A stretch of DNA of 64,000 nucleotides from Pelagihabitans sp963760375 (GTDB taxonomy: Bacteria; Bacteroidota; Bacteroidia; Flavobacteriales; Flavobacteriaceae), in NCBI GenBank assembly GCA_963760375.1, contig CAVXCS010000007.1, positions 62,001 through 126,000 on the forward strand, in the 5' to 3' direction. Below the pieces are notes generated by a model. That model ran no database searches. It worked only from the letters and a program-made list of their open reading frames with translations, and was not told the origin of the DNA. Below are positions 15,678 through 23,320 of this stretch, piece after piece. Positions within the stretch are counted from its first letter, which is position 1. Each line of letters starts with the position of its first letter. The position numbers and the translations under genes were made by a program.

Positions 15678-16313
15678 CTATGCAGTTTCAACGGCATAAA
15701 CACAGGTGAATCCTTCAAATTCAAAATAATCGATATCATAGACCGACTTTTTGCCCTTGTATATTATTTCCCCCGTGGTTTTTCCATCGGAAAGATCAAA
15801 ATCGCTGATCACGATATGGTGCAGGAAGCTTAAACCCGGTTTTGCATAGATTTTGTAGAGCGATTCTTTGCAACCCCACACTATGGTCAATTTTCTGATC
15901 AAGGCATCCGTGTTGGCGATGGTACTGTACTCCTCCAAAGGCGTATACTTGTGCGCTATCCGTAAAATCTTTTCCCGTTGTTTCTCGATATCGATCCCCA
16001 CTGCTGGTCCTTTGCTGGTGATGATGGCCGTAAAGTGGTTTGAATGGGTAATGGAAATATAATTACCATCGGTTAAATGTGGTTTGCCAAAATCGTCATA
16101 GTACAGGTCTTTATCTTCATACCCCACAATGGCCATCAGATGTCGGATGCTCAAAAACCCCCTACGGTGCATTTCAGAATTCATATTTTCCAGGCGGTCA
16201 CGGCAATGACCGGTCAAGGCAACGCTCTCGGCCAGTGCCCTCTCGCTCTCCTCGATTTTCCATATATGGGCGACTATCGAAGAATTTACCTTTATTGTCT
16301 TATAAAGAGGCAT
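15678..16313 (-). CDS. 4'-phosphopantetheinyl transferase (Sfp type)
   Basis: A 211-residue Sfp-superfamily enzyme that moves 4'-phosphopantetheine from CoA onto a serine of acyl or peptidyl carrier proteins. The magnesium-binding motif GIDIE is at residues 107-111 and the second signature WGCKESLYK at 146-154; both are intact. ISITHSNHF upstream is also typical. It is the first gene on this minus-strand run, 67 bp before the thiamine-binding-type gene, and is divergent from ahcY. It may activate the general acyl carrier protein. Its link to the downstream transport genes may be positional only. Confidence 0.9.
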   Translation of the reverse strand: MPLYKTIKVNSSIVAHIWKIEESERALAESVALTGHCRDRLENMNSEMHRRGFLSIRHLMAIVGYEDKDLYYDDFGKPHLTDGNYISITHSNHFTAIITSKGPAVGIDIEKQREKILRIAHKYTPLEEYSTIANTDALIRKLTIVWGCKESLYKIYAKPGLSFLHHIVISDFDLSDGKTTGEIIYKGKKSVYDIDYFEFEGFTCVYAVETA

Positions 16314-16398
16314 CCCATTACTTAAGTAATTTGTAACTTTGCTTTGCTAAAAACGGGCGTCACCGCCTTTAAACGAAAGTAAAAAATAAATAAAGAAT

Positions 16399-17715
16399 AT
16401 GAGCACTAAAACCATTCCGTATGTACCTTTTAAGGTAAAGGATATTTCCTTAGCGAACTGGGGAAGAAAAGAAATTCAATTGGCCGAGGCCGAAATGCCA
16501 GGATTAATGGCGCTTCGCGAAGAATATGGGAACGAGCAGCCACTTAAGGGGGCCCGTATTGCCGGATGTCTTCACATGACCATCCAAACTGCGGTATTGA
16601 TAGAAACCTTGGTCGCATTGGGGGCAGAGGTTACCTGGAGTTCCTGTAACATATTTTCAACCCAAGACCATGCGGCCGCCGCAGTCGCAGCTGCTGGCAT
16701 ATCGGTCTATGCATGGAAAGGAATGAACGAGGAGGAATTTGATTGGTGTATAGAACAAACTTTGTTTTTTGGGGAAGGCCGAAAACCATTAAATATGATA
16801 TTGGACGATGGGGGTGACCTTACCAATATGGTTTTGGACCGTTATCCCGAAATGGCGGCAAACATCAAAGGTCTTTCAGAAGAAACGACCACCGGGGTGC
16901 ACCGACTTTACGAACGGGTAAAAAAGGGAACCCTTCCCATGCCCGCCATCAATGTAAACGATTCGGTCACCAAATCGAAGTTCGATAATAAATATGGCTG
17001 TCGCGAAAGTGCCGTTGATGCCATTCGCCGTGCCACAGATACGATGTTGGCCGGGAAGCGCGTGGTTGTAGCGGGCTATGGTGATGTCGGCAAAGGAACC
17101 GCACTCTCGTTCAAGGGAGCAGGGTCTATCGTCACCGTTACGGAAATCGATCCCATATGCGCCCTTCAGGCCTGTATGGATGGCTACGAGGTCAAGAAAC
17201 TGGAGACCGTGGTCGGTGTTGCCGATATTATCATTACGACTACGGGCAACAAGGACATTATTCGCCCAGAGCATTTTAAAGCGATGAAGGATAAGGCCAT
17301 TGTTTGCAACATTGGGCATTTCGACAATGAAATCGATATGGCCTGGTTGAACAAAAATTATGGTAAAACCAAAGATGAAATAAAGCCACAGGTAGATAAA
17401 TATACGATAGAAGGGAAAGATATCATCGTTTTGGCTGAAGGGCGCTTGGTGAATCTCGGTTGTGCCACAGGCCATCCCAGTTTTGTGATGAGCAACTCTT
17501 TCACCAATCAGACCCTGGCTCAGATCGAGTTATGGAAAAACAGTGATGCTTACGAAAACGACGTGTATATGTTGCCCAAGCACCTCGATGAAAAAGTGGC
17601 CAAACTGCACTTATCGCGTTTGGGCGCCGAACTCACCGAACTTAACAAAGATCAGGCTGATTATATTGGGGTTACCGTTGAAGGGCCTTTCAAACCCGAA
17701 TACTACCGATATTAA
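16399..17715 (+). CDS. ahcY: adenosylhomocysteinase
   Basis: A 438-residue enzyme, normal length for the bacterial short form. It reversibly splits S-adenosylhomocysteine to adenosine and homocysteine, removing the product inhibitor of methyltransferases. The NAD-binding motif GYGDVGKG is at residues 226-233. Catalytic-site segments include NVNDSVTKSKFDN (Lys/Asp pair), the HMTIQTA region, and NIGHFDNEID. The C-terminus ends in KPEYYRY, with the family's Lys-Tyr pair that reaches the NAD of a neighbouring subunit. A TAACTTTG box at 16334-16341 is the likely promoter element. I looked for an SAH riboswitch in the 85-bp leader and saw none. Confidence 0.97.
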   Translation: MSTKTIPYVPFKVKDISLANWGRKEIQLAEAEMPGLMALREEYGNEQPLKGARIAGCLHMTIQTAVLIETLVALGAEVTWSSCNIFSTQDHAAAAVAAAGISVYAWKGMNEEEFDWCIEQTLFFGEGRKPLNMILDDGGDLTNMVLDRYPEMAANIKGLSEETTTGVHRLYERVKKGTLPMPAINVNDSVTKSKFDNKYGCRESAVDAIRRATDTMLAGKRVVVAGYGDVGKGTALSFKGAGSIVTVTEIDPICALQACMDGYEVKKLETVVGVADIIITTTGNKDIIRPEHFKAMKDKAIVCNIGHFDNEIDMAWLNKNYGKTKDEIKPQVDKYTIEGKDIIVLAEGRLVNLGCATGHPSFVMSNSFTNQTLAQIELWKNSDAYENDVYMLPKHLDEKVAKLHLSRLGAELTELNKDQADYIGVTVEGPFKPEYYRY

Positions 17716-17749
17716 GGATCGGCTGGAAATCGTAGCCATTACGGCACAA

Positions 17750-17783
17750 AAAAAACCTGCACTTGTACAAGTGCAGGTTTTTT
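17750..17783. terminator. bidirectional terminator between ahcY and rpmA
   Basis: A perfect 16-bp inverted repeat with arms AAAAAACCTGCACTTG and CAAGTGCAGGTTTTTT and a 2-nt loop. It has A- and T-runs on both sides, so it can end ahcY (plus) and rplU-rpmA (minus). Confidence 0.92.
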
Positions 17784-17801
17784 AATGTTATTAGGCCATT
17801 A

Positions 17802-18062
17802 TTAGGCTTCAAATGGCTCTATGGAAACATATGACTTTCCACCGGCCTTCTTTTCAAATTTTACCATTCCGTCTACACGAGCATGCAAGGTATGGTCTTT
17901 TCCGGCATAAACATTCTCTCCTGGGTTATGTTTGGTGCCACGTTGTCTTACGATAATATTTCCGGCGATAGCGGCTTGTCCTCCAAAAATCTTGACTCCC
18001 AAGCGTTTCGATTCTGAATCCCTGCCGTTTTTGGAACTACCTACACCTTTTTTATGTGCCAT
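17802..18062 (-). CDS. rpmA: 50S ribosomal protein L27
   Basis: An 86-residue L27 beginning MAHKKGVGSSKNGRDS, with the N-terminal tail that reaches towards the peptidyl-transferase centre and the conserved GENVYAGKDHTLHARVDG segment. There is no Firmicutes-type cleaved N-terminal extension. It follows rplU by 30 bp in the usual L21-L27 order and shares its promoter. Confidence 0.98.
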   Translation of the reverse strand: MAHKKGVGSSKNGRDSESKRLGVKIFGGQAAIAGNIIVRQRGTKHNPGENVYAGKDHTLHARVDGMVKFEKKAGGKSYVSIEPFEA

Positions 18063-18092
18063 TTTATTGCGGTTTTAATTCTAGGGGAAATT

Positions 18093-18839
18093 TTATTTGC
18101 CCCCGTTCAATTTGTCTTGAAGTTTCTTTAATTCATCCCATTTGCCATCAGCGGCGAGCTGTGCCTGTTGTGGCCAAGTGGTTGGCTCCAAATGGGCCAT
18201 TCTTGAGCTGGCTTCGGTCAAAATATCCTTGATTTTCTCAGGTTTGGCCTTGGCCAATTTTGCAAAGGATTCCAATCCTGCGTTTGTCAAAGCTTCCGCG
18301 GCTTTTGGGCCAATCCCTTCAATCTTTTTCAAATCGTCTGCCTTGGCTGTTTTGGCCGGCGCCTTCTTGACAGCTGCGGATTTCTCTTTTGCAGGTTGCG
18401 TCTCGGCTTTCGGTTTTGCCGCTGCCTTGGCCTTTTCTTCCTTCACCGGTGCAGCTTTTGGCTTCTCAACCTTAGCTACGGCGGCTTTTGGTTTCTCGAC
18501 CTTTGCCACAACCTCTTTTTTGGCTCCGGAGGCGATAATGCCCTCCACCAAGATTTCTGTCAACGCCTGTCGGTGACCGTTTTTCTTTTGGTAACCCTTT
18601 CTTCGTTTTTTCTTGAAGACGATTACTTTATCACCTTTAAGGTGCTTCACGACTTTGGCTTCAACAGCCGCGCCGTTTATAGCCGGGGCGCCAATGGTAA
18701 TGTTCTTACCGTCATCCAAAAGAAGTACTTGGTCAAAAACGACTTTTTTCCCTTCTTCCGTTTGCAAACGGTGAACATACACTTTTTGGTCTTTTGCAAC
18801 TTTGAATTGCTGCCCTGCCATCTCTACAATTGCGTACAT
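18093..18839 (-). CDS. rplU: 50S ribosomal protein L21 with long C-terminal extension
   Basis: A 248-residue protein, more than twice the usual length of about 103. Residues 1-103 are normal L21 (MYAIVEMAGQQFKV, FKKKRRKGYQKKNGHRQ). Residues about 107-168 are a Lys/Ala/Glu-rich linker containing the tandem decapeptide VAKVEKPKAA. Residues 169-205 form a helix-hairpin-helix motif (DDLKKIEGIGPKAAEAL), and the tail includes WPQQAQLAADGKWDELKKLQ, a pattern that accompanies such HhH domains. The frame is continuous and the tail is clean, so this is a real fusion rather than a frameshift. The HhH may contact rRNA or DNA. Extended L21 proteins are, to my knowledge, common in this family, but the role of the extension is not established. 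Confidence 0.94.
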   Translation of the reverse strand: MYAIVEMAGQQFKVAKDQKVYVHRLQTEEGKKVVFDQVLLLDDGKNITIGAPAINGAAVEAKVVKHLKGDKVIVFKKKRRKGYQKKNGHRQALTEILVEGIIASGAKKEVVAKVEKPKAAVAKVEKPKAAPVKEEKAKAAAKPKAETQPAKEKSAAVKKAPAKTAKADDLKKIEGIGPKAAEALTNAGLESFAKLAKAKPEKIKDILTEASSRMAHLEPTTWPQQAQLAADGKWDELKKLQDKLNGGK

Positions 18840-18890
18840 AGCGTGTATATTATGGTTTAAATGTTCCCATTTTTTTTAAATAGGAGGGTG

Positions 18891-18920
18891 CAAATATACT
18901 TCTAATTCATTAATGTACAA
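18891..18920 (-). promoter_or_regulatory. rplU-rpmA promoter
   Basis: The minus strand reads TTG (18918-18920), 19 nt, then TATATTTG (18891-18898): both Bacteroidota promoter elements at the expected spacing. The start codon of rplU is 51 nt further on. This is the best-formed promoter in the window. Confidence 0.75.
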
Positions 18921-18941
18921 GATGTTTTTTAAGTTTTTAGT

Positions 18942-19391
18942 CTATTTCTTTTTGGGATTGTTGGAAGATTTGAAGAGTTGCATGAAGGCCAAGGTGAGCA
19001 CCAAGGAAGTCGCAAATCCCATAATGGCCACGGTGAAAAAAACGATCGCCTCAAAATCCTTATAATCCTTAAACCAAACACTGGAAAGTTCCTCTAGAAA
19101 GTCGGCGTTGATTTCCGTGGCATACAAAGCAAAAAACAAGGTGAAGATCAATGTGGCCGTGAACCCGGTGACCAAGCCTATTTTAAATCCCTGTCCGTAA
19201 CTAAACCCTATTGGATCTCTCAAGCGTTCATATTTGATGGCCTCAAAAATGGAAAACCCGGTAATCACCCCATTAAAAAGGCTGAAAAAAATGTTGGTGT
19301 GCAAACCGAACAATGCCAAGATCAAAAAATAGGCGATCAAAGAACCACTGGCTGCAATTCCAAAGCGAATGGGCAAGGAAAATCTTTTCAT
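18942..19391 (-). CDS. DUF4199-type membrane protein
   Basis: A 149-residue inner-membrane protein with four hydrophobic helices (about residues 10-30, 32-52, 72-95 and 110-135) and the central IGFSYGQGFKIG segment seen in DUF4199 proteins of Bacteroidota. The function of the family is unknown. It stands alone between rplU and the divergent secreted protein gene at 19554. Confidence 0.72.
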   Translation of the reverse strand: MKRFSLPIRFGIAASGSLIAYFLILALFGLHTNIFFSLFNGVITGFSIFEAIKYERLRDPIGFSYGQGFKIGLVTGFTATLIFTLFFALYATEINADFLEELSSVWFKDYKDFEAIVFFTVAIMGFATSLVLTLAFMQLFKSSNNPKKK

Positions 19392-19481
19392 GTAAATGGC
19401 TTGTTTAAAATGTTATGTTACATTTAAAAACTAAAATTAAACAATAATTATTTGTTAAAGCACAAAGTGGGTTACATCTAT

Positions 19482-19524
19482 CCTCTCAAAAGAGGTATTT
19501 TAGCCCTAACGTACTGCCTTAGGG
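19482..19524 (+). promoter_or_regulatory. two hairpins in the leader of the LolA-like gene
   Basis: CCTCT-CAAA-AGAGG (19482-19495) is followed by TATTTTAG, and then by CCCTAA/TTAGGG (19504-19524). The second hairpin ends 29 nt before the start codon at 19554. The first has a terminator-like T-run but no gene upstream on this strand, so attenuation or RNA stabilisation is possible. Confidence 0.35.
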
Positions 19525-19553
19525 AAATTAACAAATAATTTAAATCACTCTTA

Positions 19554-20267
19554 ATGAAAAGAACAATATTTTTTGCAATGACGGTCCTACTTATGGGAAT
19601 GAACACGATGGCCCAAGATGCCAATGAAGAGGTAATCGTCCTGGAAGACATCGCGGTAAACGATATACTCCAACAATATATCGATGCCATTGGCGGTTCC
19701 GATAAACTGAACAGTGTTACCACGTATTCCCTATCGGCTGAAGCGGAAATGCAGGGCATGAAATTGGATCTGGAAATGAAAAAAACTTCCAAGAACCAAT
19801 TTATGCAAGATGTGAAGGTCATGGGAAATTCGATGAGCAAACAGGTATTGGATGGTGATAGTGGGTATATCGAGATGCAAGGACAACGCCAAGACCTTGC
19901 GGCCGAGGACATCCAAAAAATACAGGAAGAATCAGCAACTTTTCCGGAACTGAATTATCTAAAAGCCGAAGGAATAACCCTCGAGGGTATCGAAACCATT
20001 GATGGCAAGAAAACCTACAAGCTCAAAATTTCGGATGAAAAATCTTCTTTCTATGATATGGAGACCGGGCTCAAAATCCAAGATGCCCTCATGGTGGAGG
20101 CCCAAGGCCAGCAATTGAGCACCACTTTTACCTACAGCGATTATAAGGAAGTGGATGGCATCAAATTTCCCTTTTTGCTCACTCAGGCCATGGGGCCACA
20201 AAGCTTTGATTTCATCGTAAAGGAAATCAAGGTGAACGAAGGTGTGAGTGATGCCGATTTTGAATAG
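19554..20267 (+). CDS. secreted LolA-like / outer-membrane lipoprotein-sorting-like protein
   Basis: A 237-residue exported protein with a signal peptide (MKRTIFFAMTVLLMGMNTMAQ). The mature part alternates beta-strands in the way of LolA/LolB-fold proteins that bind lipid in a half-barrel: ILQQYIDAIGGSDKLNSV, MKLDLEMKKTSKNQFMQD, YKEVDGIKFPFLLTQ. The phrase 'YxEVDGIKFPF' is common in Bacteroidota proteins annotated as outer-membrane lipoprotein-sorting proteins or peptidase-associated domains. It is monocistronic with its own terminator. I would not claim true LolA function. Confidence 0.72.
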   Translation: MKRTIFFAMTVLLMGMNTMAQDANEEVIVLEDIAVNDILQQYIDAIGGSDKLNSVTTYSLSAEAEMQGMKLDLEMKKTSKNQFMQDVKVMGNSMSKQVLDGDSGYIEMQGQRQDLAAEDIQKIQEESATFPELNYLKAEGITLEGIETIDGKKTYKLKISDEKSSFYDMETGLKIQDALMVEAQGQQLSTTFTYSDYKEVDGIKFPFLLTQAMGPQSFDFIVKEIKVNEGVSDADFE

Positions 20268-20282
20268 GTTTCAAAAAAATCA

Positions 20283-20329
20283 AGCCGTCGTTATCGAACA
20301 AGTTGTTTCGGTGCCGACGGCTTTTTTTC
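20283..20329 (+). terminator. terminator of the LolA-like gene
   Basis: Stem AGCCGTCG/CGACGGCT (20283-20290 with 20315-20322), with an internal CGAACA/TGTTTCG helix in the loop, followed by seven T residues. It begins 16 bp after the stop codon. Confidence 0.8.
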
Positions 20330-20386
20330 ACTTTGAAACTTTGATCACAGCATAAAATATTACACTTCTTGCGTAAAAACAAATGG

Positions 20387-21304
20387 TCAACGTTTCTTTT
20401 TGTTGACCAGCCACACCCCGAGCAAAATGATCAAGCCCCCAACGATTTGATAGAGATTGATGCGCTCCCCGTCCAATACGCCCCATAAAATGGCAACCAA
20501 GGGAATCAAGTAGGTCACTGAAGCGGCAAAAACCGGACTCGACACATGGATTAACCGATTGAACAGAATATTGGCAAGTGCGGTACCCAGCAGTGCCAAG
20601 ACCAAGAGATACCAAATGGCGGTATGCATCGGGCCGTTACCTTGGAACTGTTGAAAAAATCCGGAATAGATGACCAATCCTAAAGCGGGTAAAAGGACTA
20701 CCGCAAAACTTGCCGTGGTAATTGTTAGGGAACTTAGATGGTACAACCTGTTTTTTACGATGTTGATGTTGATGGCATACCCCAGGGCGGAAAGCAATAT
20801 GAAGATCGCATACCAATAATTCTGCGTGGAATCAAATTCCATCCCGGCCAGGATCAAGGCCAAGGTTCCCAAAAGACCAACAAATACCCCAACAATTTGT
20901 TTTTTGACAATGGTGATACCGAACAGTAAAATCCCGACCAAGGACGTCAACAAGGGAACGGTGGAATTAAAAATTGCGGTGACACCACTATCCAACTCCG
21001 TTTGCGCCAAAGCGAACAAAAAAGGCGGAAAAAAGGAACTTAAAAACCCCGCCATGACCAGCCATTTAATGTCCGCGGCACGGAGCTTCCGCAAGCTTCT
21101 AAAACCTATGACCAACAAAAAGAACGCCGCAAAGACAATGCGCACCCCCCCCAACTGCAGCGCAGAAAAGCCCAACAGGGAACGTTTGATCAGGATAAAG
21201 GAGGAACCCCAAATCAATGATAACAGAATGAGATAGAGCCATTTTTTTTGGTAATCGTTCAATCGAGAAATTTTTGGCAAAAGTGCAGCTTTTTGGGCTA
21301 GCAT
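20387..21304 (-). CDS. DMT-superfamily (EamA) transporter
   Basis: A 305-residue inner-membrane protein with ten predicted helices arranged as two EamA repeats. The first repeat opens with LLSLIWGSSFILIKRSLLG, a typical EamA signature, and the second contains ALGYAININIVKNRLYHLS. The C-terminus ends in positively charged NKKKR on the cytoplasmic side. Such exporters move amino acids, metabolites or drugs; the substrate cannot be inferred. It is divergent from the lipoprotein gene at 21352, with 47 bp between them. Confidence 0.9.
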   Translation of the reverse strand: MLAQKAALLPKISRLNDYQKKWLYLILLSLIWGSSFILIKRSLLGFSALQLGGVRIVFAAFFLLVIGFRSLRKLRAADIKWLVMAGFLSSFFPPFLFALAQTELDSGVTAIFNSTVPLLTSLVGILLFGITIVKKQIVGVFVGLLGTLALILAGMEFDSTQNYWYAIFILLSALGYAININIVKNRLYHLSSLTITTASFAVVLLPALGLVIYSGFFQQFQGNGPMHTAIWYLLVLALLGTALANILFNRLIHVSSPVFAASVTYLIPLVAILWGVLDGERINLYQIVGGLIILLGVWLVNKKKR

Positions 21305-21351
21305 TTACAACCATAATACGTAAATTTGAATTCGTCAAAACCGATATCGTT

Positions 21352-21783
21352 ATGCTGGTTATCCCAAAAAAGTATTTAATGTTCGCGCTCTTTTTCTTGA
21401 TCATTTCTTGCAAGGAGGATAAAAAAACATCTGAAGGGCCCTCTCAAATGAAAAAGGTCATGGCCATTCACGACGAGGTGATGCCCCAAATGGGCGTCAT
21501 GGGCAAATTGGTAGAGGAATTAAAGAAAAAGGAAGACAGCACCGCAGTCGGCCAGGAGTACAAAAAGGCAAGGGAGGAACTACAAGCAGCCAATAAGTCG
21601 ATGATGGTTTGGATGCAGGAATTTGGAAATCGTTTCGATTCGGATGAAATCTTAAATGGCAAGGAACTCAATGATCAAAAACAACAATGGTTAAATGAGG
21701 AGGAGCAGAAAGTGCAAGCCTTAAAAGAAGAAATCTTGACGAGCATCGAAAAGGCCGAAACCTTGCTCAAGGATACGAATTGA
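21352..21783 (+). CDS. small helical lipoprotein, unknown function
   Basis: A 143-residue lipoprotein with a short signal sequence and lipobox LIISC, then an almost entirely helical, charged mature part (EELKKKEDSTAVGQEYKKAREELQ, quoted in part) that probably forms a helical bundle or coiled coil. The frame is open from 21274, but ATG 21352 gives the best signal peptide; ATG 21379 is a shorter alternative. A TAAATTTG box at 21321-21328 lies 23 nt before the start and may be the promoter. Its 3' end overlaps the convergent ammonia-lyase gene by 17 bp. Confidence 0.75.
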   Translation: MLVIPKKYLMFALFFLIISCKEDKKTSEGPSQMKKVMAIHDEVMPQMGVMGKLVEELKKKEDSTAVGQEYKKAREELQAANKSMMVWMQEFGNRFDSDEILNGKELNDQKQQWLNEEEQKVQALKEEILTSIEKAETLLKDTN

Positions 21784-22726
21784 AATTTTCACGGAAAGGC
21801 AATTTTCCAAGATCTACGTTGCCCCCGGAAATGATAATGCCAATTTTTTGATCTGCGAATCTATCCTTTTCCCGCAACAGGCCGGCCAAAGCGACAGCAC
21901 TTGAAGGTTCCACGATTATCTTCATACGCTCCCAAATAAGGCGCATCGCTCCAATAATTTCTTCTTCCGTAACCCGAATTATGTCGGTAACGTGCTGCTG
22001 GATTATCGGGAAATTTTTATCGCCCAAGGTGGTGCGCAAACCATCGGCAATCGTATTTACCGTAAGGTTATCTTCTATTTTTCCGCTTTTCATGGACCGA
22101 TAGGCATCATCGGCCTCAAAGGGCTCGGCTCCGTATACCTTGCAGTTTTTACCAAAATGAAATGCCGCCAAAGCGCTTCCCGCTATGAGGCCACCACCTC
22201 CGACAGGACAAAAAATGGCCTCCAAATCGCCATGATCCCTTAAAAGCTCCAATGCTGCCGTACCTTGCCCCACGATTACCTTTTCATCGTTGGAAGGGTG
22301 GATGAAGGTAGCGCCCGTTTCTTTGGCTATGGCATCGGCCATGGCCTTTCTGGCTTTTAAGGTGGGCTCGCATTCATAAATCCTGGCGCCATATTCAATG
22401 ACCCCGACCTTCTTTACCTGGGGCGCGGAGGTGGGCATAACGATATGGGCGGTGACCCCCAAACTTTTGGCGGCCAAGGCCAAAGCCTGTGCAAAATTAC
22501 CGGAAGAGTGGGTTACCACACCACCCTTTCTTTGGGCATCTGTAAGTTGGAGAATGGCATTGGTTGCCCCCCTCATTTTATAGGCTCCCATTCTTTGGAA
22601 ATTCTCACATTTAAAATAGAGGGTCGCCCCGGCGATCTTGTCGATCGATCGCGAACTGAGGACAGGCGTTTTGTGGATGTAGGGGCCTATCCGATTCTGG
22701 CAAGCCAAAAGTTCTTTTTTGTTCAT
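21767..22726 (-). CDS. PLP-dependent threonine/serine dehydratase or racemase family enzyme
   Basis: A 319-residue fold-type II PLP enzyme. The Schiff-base Lys50 is in AYKMRGA (usually S/AxKxRGA), the substrate loop is SSGNFAQAL at 74-82, and the phosphate-binding loop GGGG at 176-179 is followed by LIAG. The C-terminal ACT domains of biosynthetic threonine dehydratase (IlvA) are absent, so this is the catabolic, serine racemase or hydroxyaspartate ammonia-lyase type. The sequence does not decide which. Phe replaces the common His in SSGNHAQ. It precedes gldD on the same strand by direction but is its downstream neighbour, 36 bp away. Confidence 0.88.
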   Translation of the reverse strand: MNKKELLACQNRIGPYIHKTPVLSSRSIDKIAGATLYFKCENFQRMGAYKMRGATNAILQLTDAQRKGGVVTHSSGNFAQALALAAKSLGVTAHIVMPTSAPQVKKVGVIEYGARIYECEPTLKARKAMADAIAKETGATFIHPSNDEKVIVGQGTAALELLRDHGDLEAIFCPVGGGGLIAGSALAAFHFGKNCKVYGAEPFEADDAYRSMKSGKIEDNLTVNTIADGLRTTLGDKNFPIIQQHVTDIIRVTEEEIIGAMRLIWERMKIIVEPSSAVALAGLLREKDRFADQKIGIIISGGNVDLGKLPFRENFNSYP

Positions 22727-22762
22727 GCGATTAGGGTTAGATGGAGCCTTTTAAAATAGCCC

Positions 22763-23320
22763 TCAATCCCTCCAGCGCAAGGTTTCCATGATCGTCAGGA
22801 TATCGTTCTGGAGGTAAACCGCTGCTGGATAGATCGAATCATAATTGGGTTTGGCATAGAAATAGAGTGACCCCGTCACAAAATGATGGATGCTGTCGGT
22901 CACATAAAACTGGGCTTGGGATGCCGCATCACCGCTTACGGCATAAAACATTCCGTAGACCCGGTCTTTTGGATTTTCAAATATCTTGGGTTCGATGGCA
23001 TCGGCCTTGACCACGTGCTCATAGCTGAACTTTTGGGCATCACCCAATAGTTTTATAAGATTTCCCGCTACCGGCTTGTAATTGACAAAAATGGTCCCCT
23101 TCATTCCCCGATAGTCCAAAGTGAGTGATTGGGCCTTCTTTTCCTTGATCTCGGCCATCTGATTGTACTGAAACATAAAGTGATCGGTCTGTAATGTTGC
23201 CGTTTTAGCTTCGGGGTATTCCAATCTAAGGAATGCCTTTGGCTTCGGAAGCACTTCCTGTTTGCATCCCAACAACAAAATGATGGAGAGCAACATTGCA
23301 AATGATATCCTAATTTGCAT
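22763..23320 (-). CDS. gldD: gliding motility lipoprotein GldD
   Basis: A 185-residue lipoprotein with lipobox LLLGC (Cys19) and the GldD core: PKPKAFLRLEYP, DYRGMKGTIFVNYKP, and a C-terminal part ending METLRWRD. GldD is essential for gliding and type IX secretion in Flavobacterium johnsoniae, and is anchored in the envelope. Its start overlaps the end of gldE by 11 bp, and the order mutY-ssb-gldE-gldD matches the conserved Flavobacteriaceae cluster. This is the strongest lineage marker in the window. Confidence 0.95.
   Translation of the reverse strand: MQIRISFAMLLSIILLLGCKQEVLPKPKAFLRLEYPEAKTATLQTDHFMFQYNQMAEIKEKKAQSLTLDYRGMKGTIFVNYKPVAGNLIKLLGDAQKFSYEHVVKADAIEPKIFENPKDRVYGMFYAVSGDAASQAQFYVTDSIHHFVTGSLYFYAKPNYDSIYPAAVYLQNDILTIMETLRWRD

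Noticed and set aside
16314..16398. SAH riboswitch upstream of ahcY
   Set aside because: The 85-bp leader has no conserved SAH-aptamer sequence or supporting stems.
16876..17475. Long minus-strand frame antisense to ahcY
   Set aside because: ahcY is unmistakable in the other direction, and the antisense product has no recognisable domain.
18396..18576. Repetitive linker of L21 as a frameshift or assembly error
   Set aside because: The frame stays open and clean through the repeat into a coherent HhH domain and tail.
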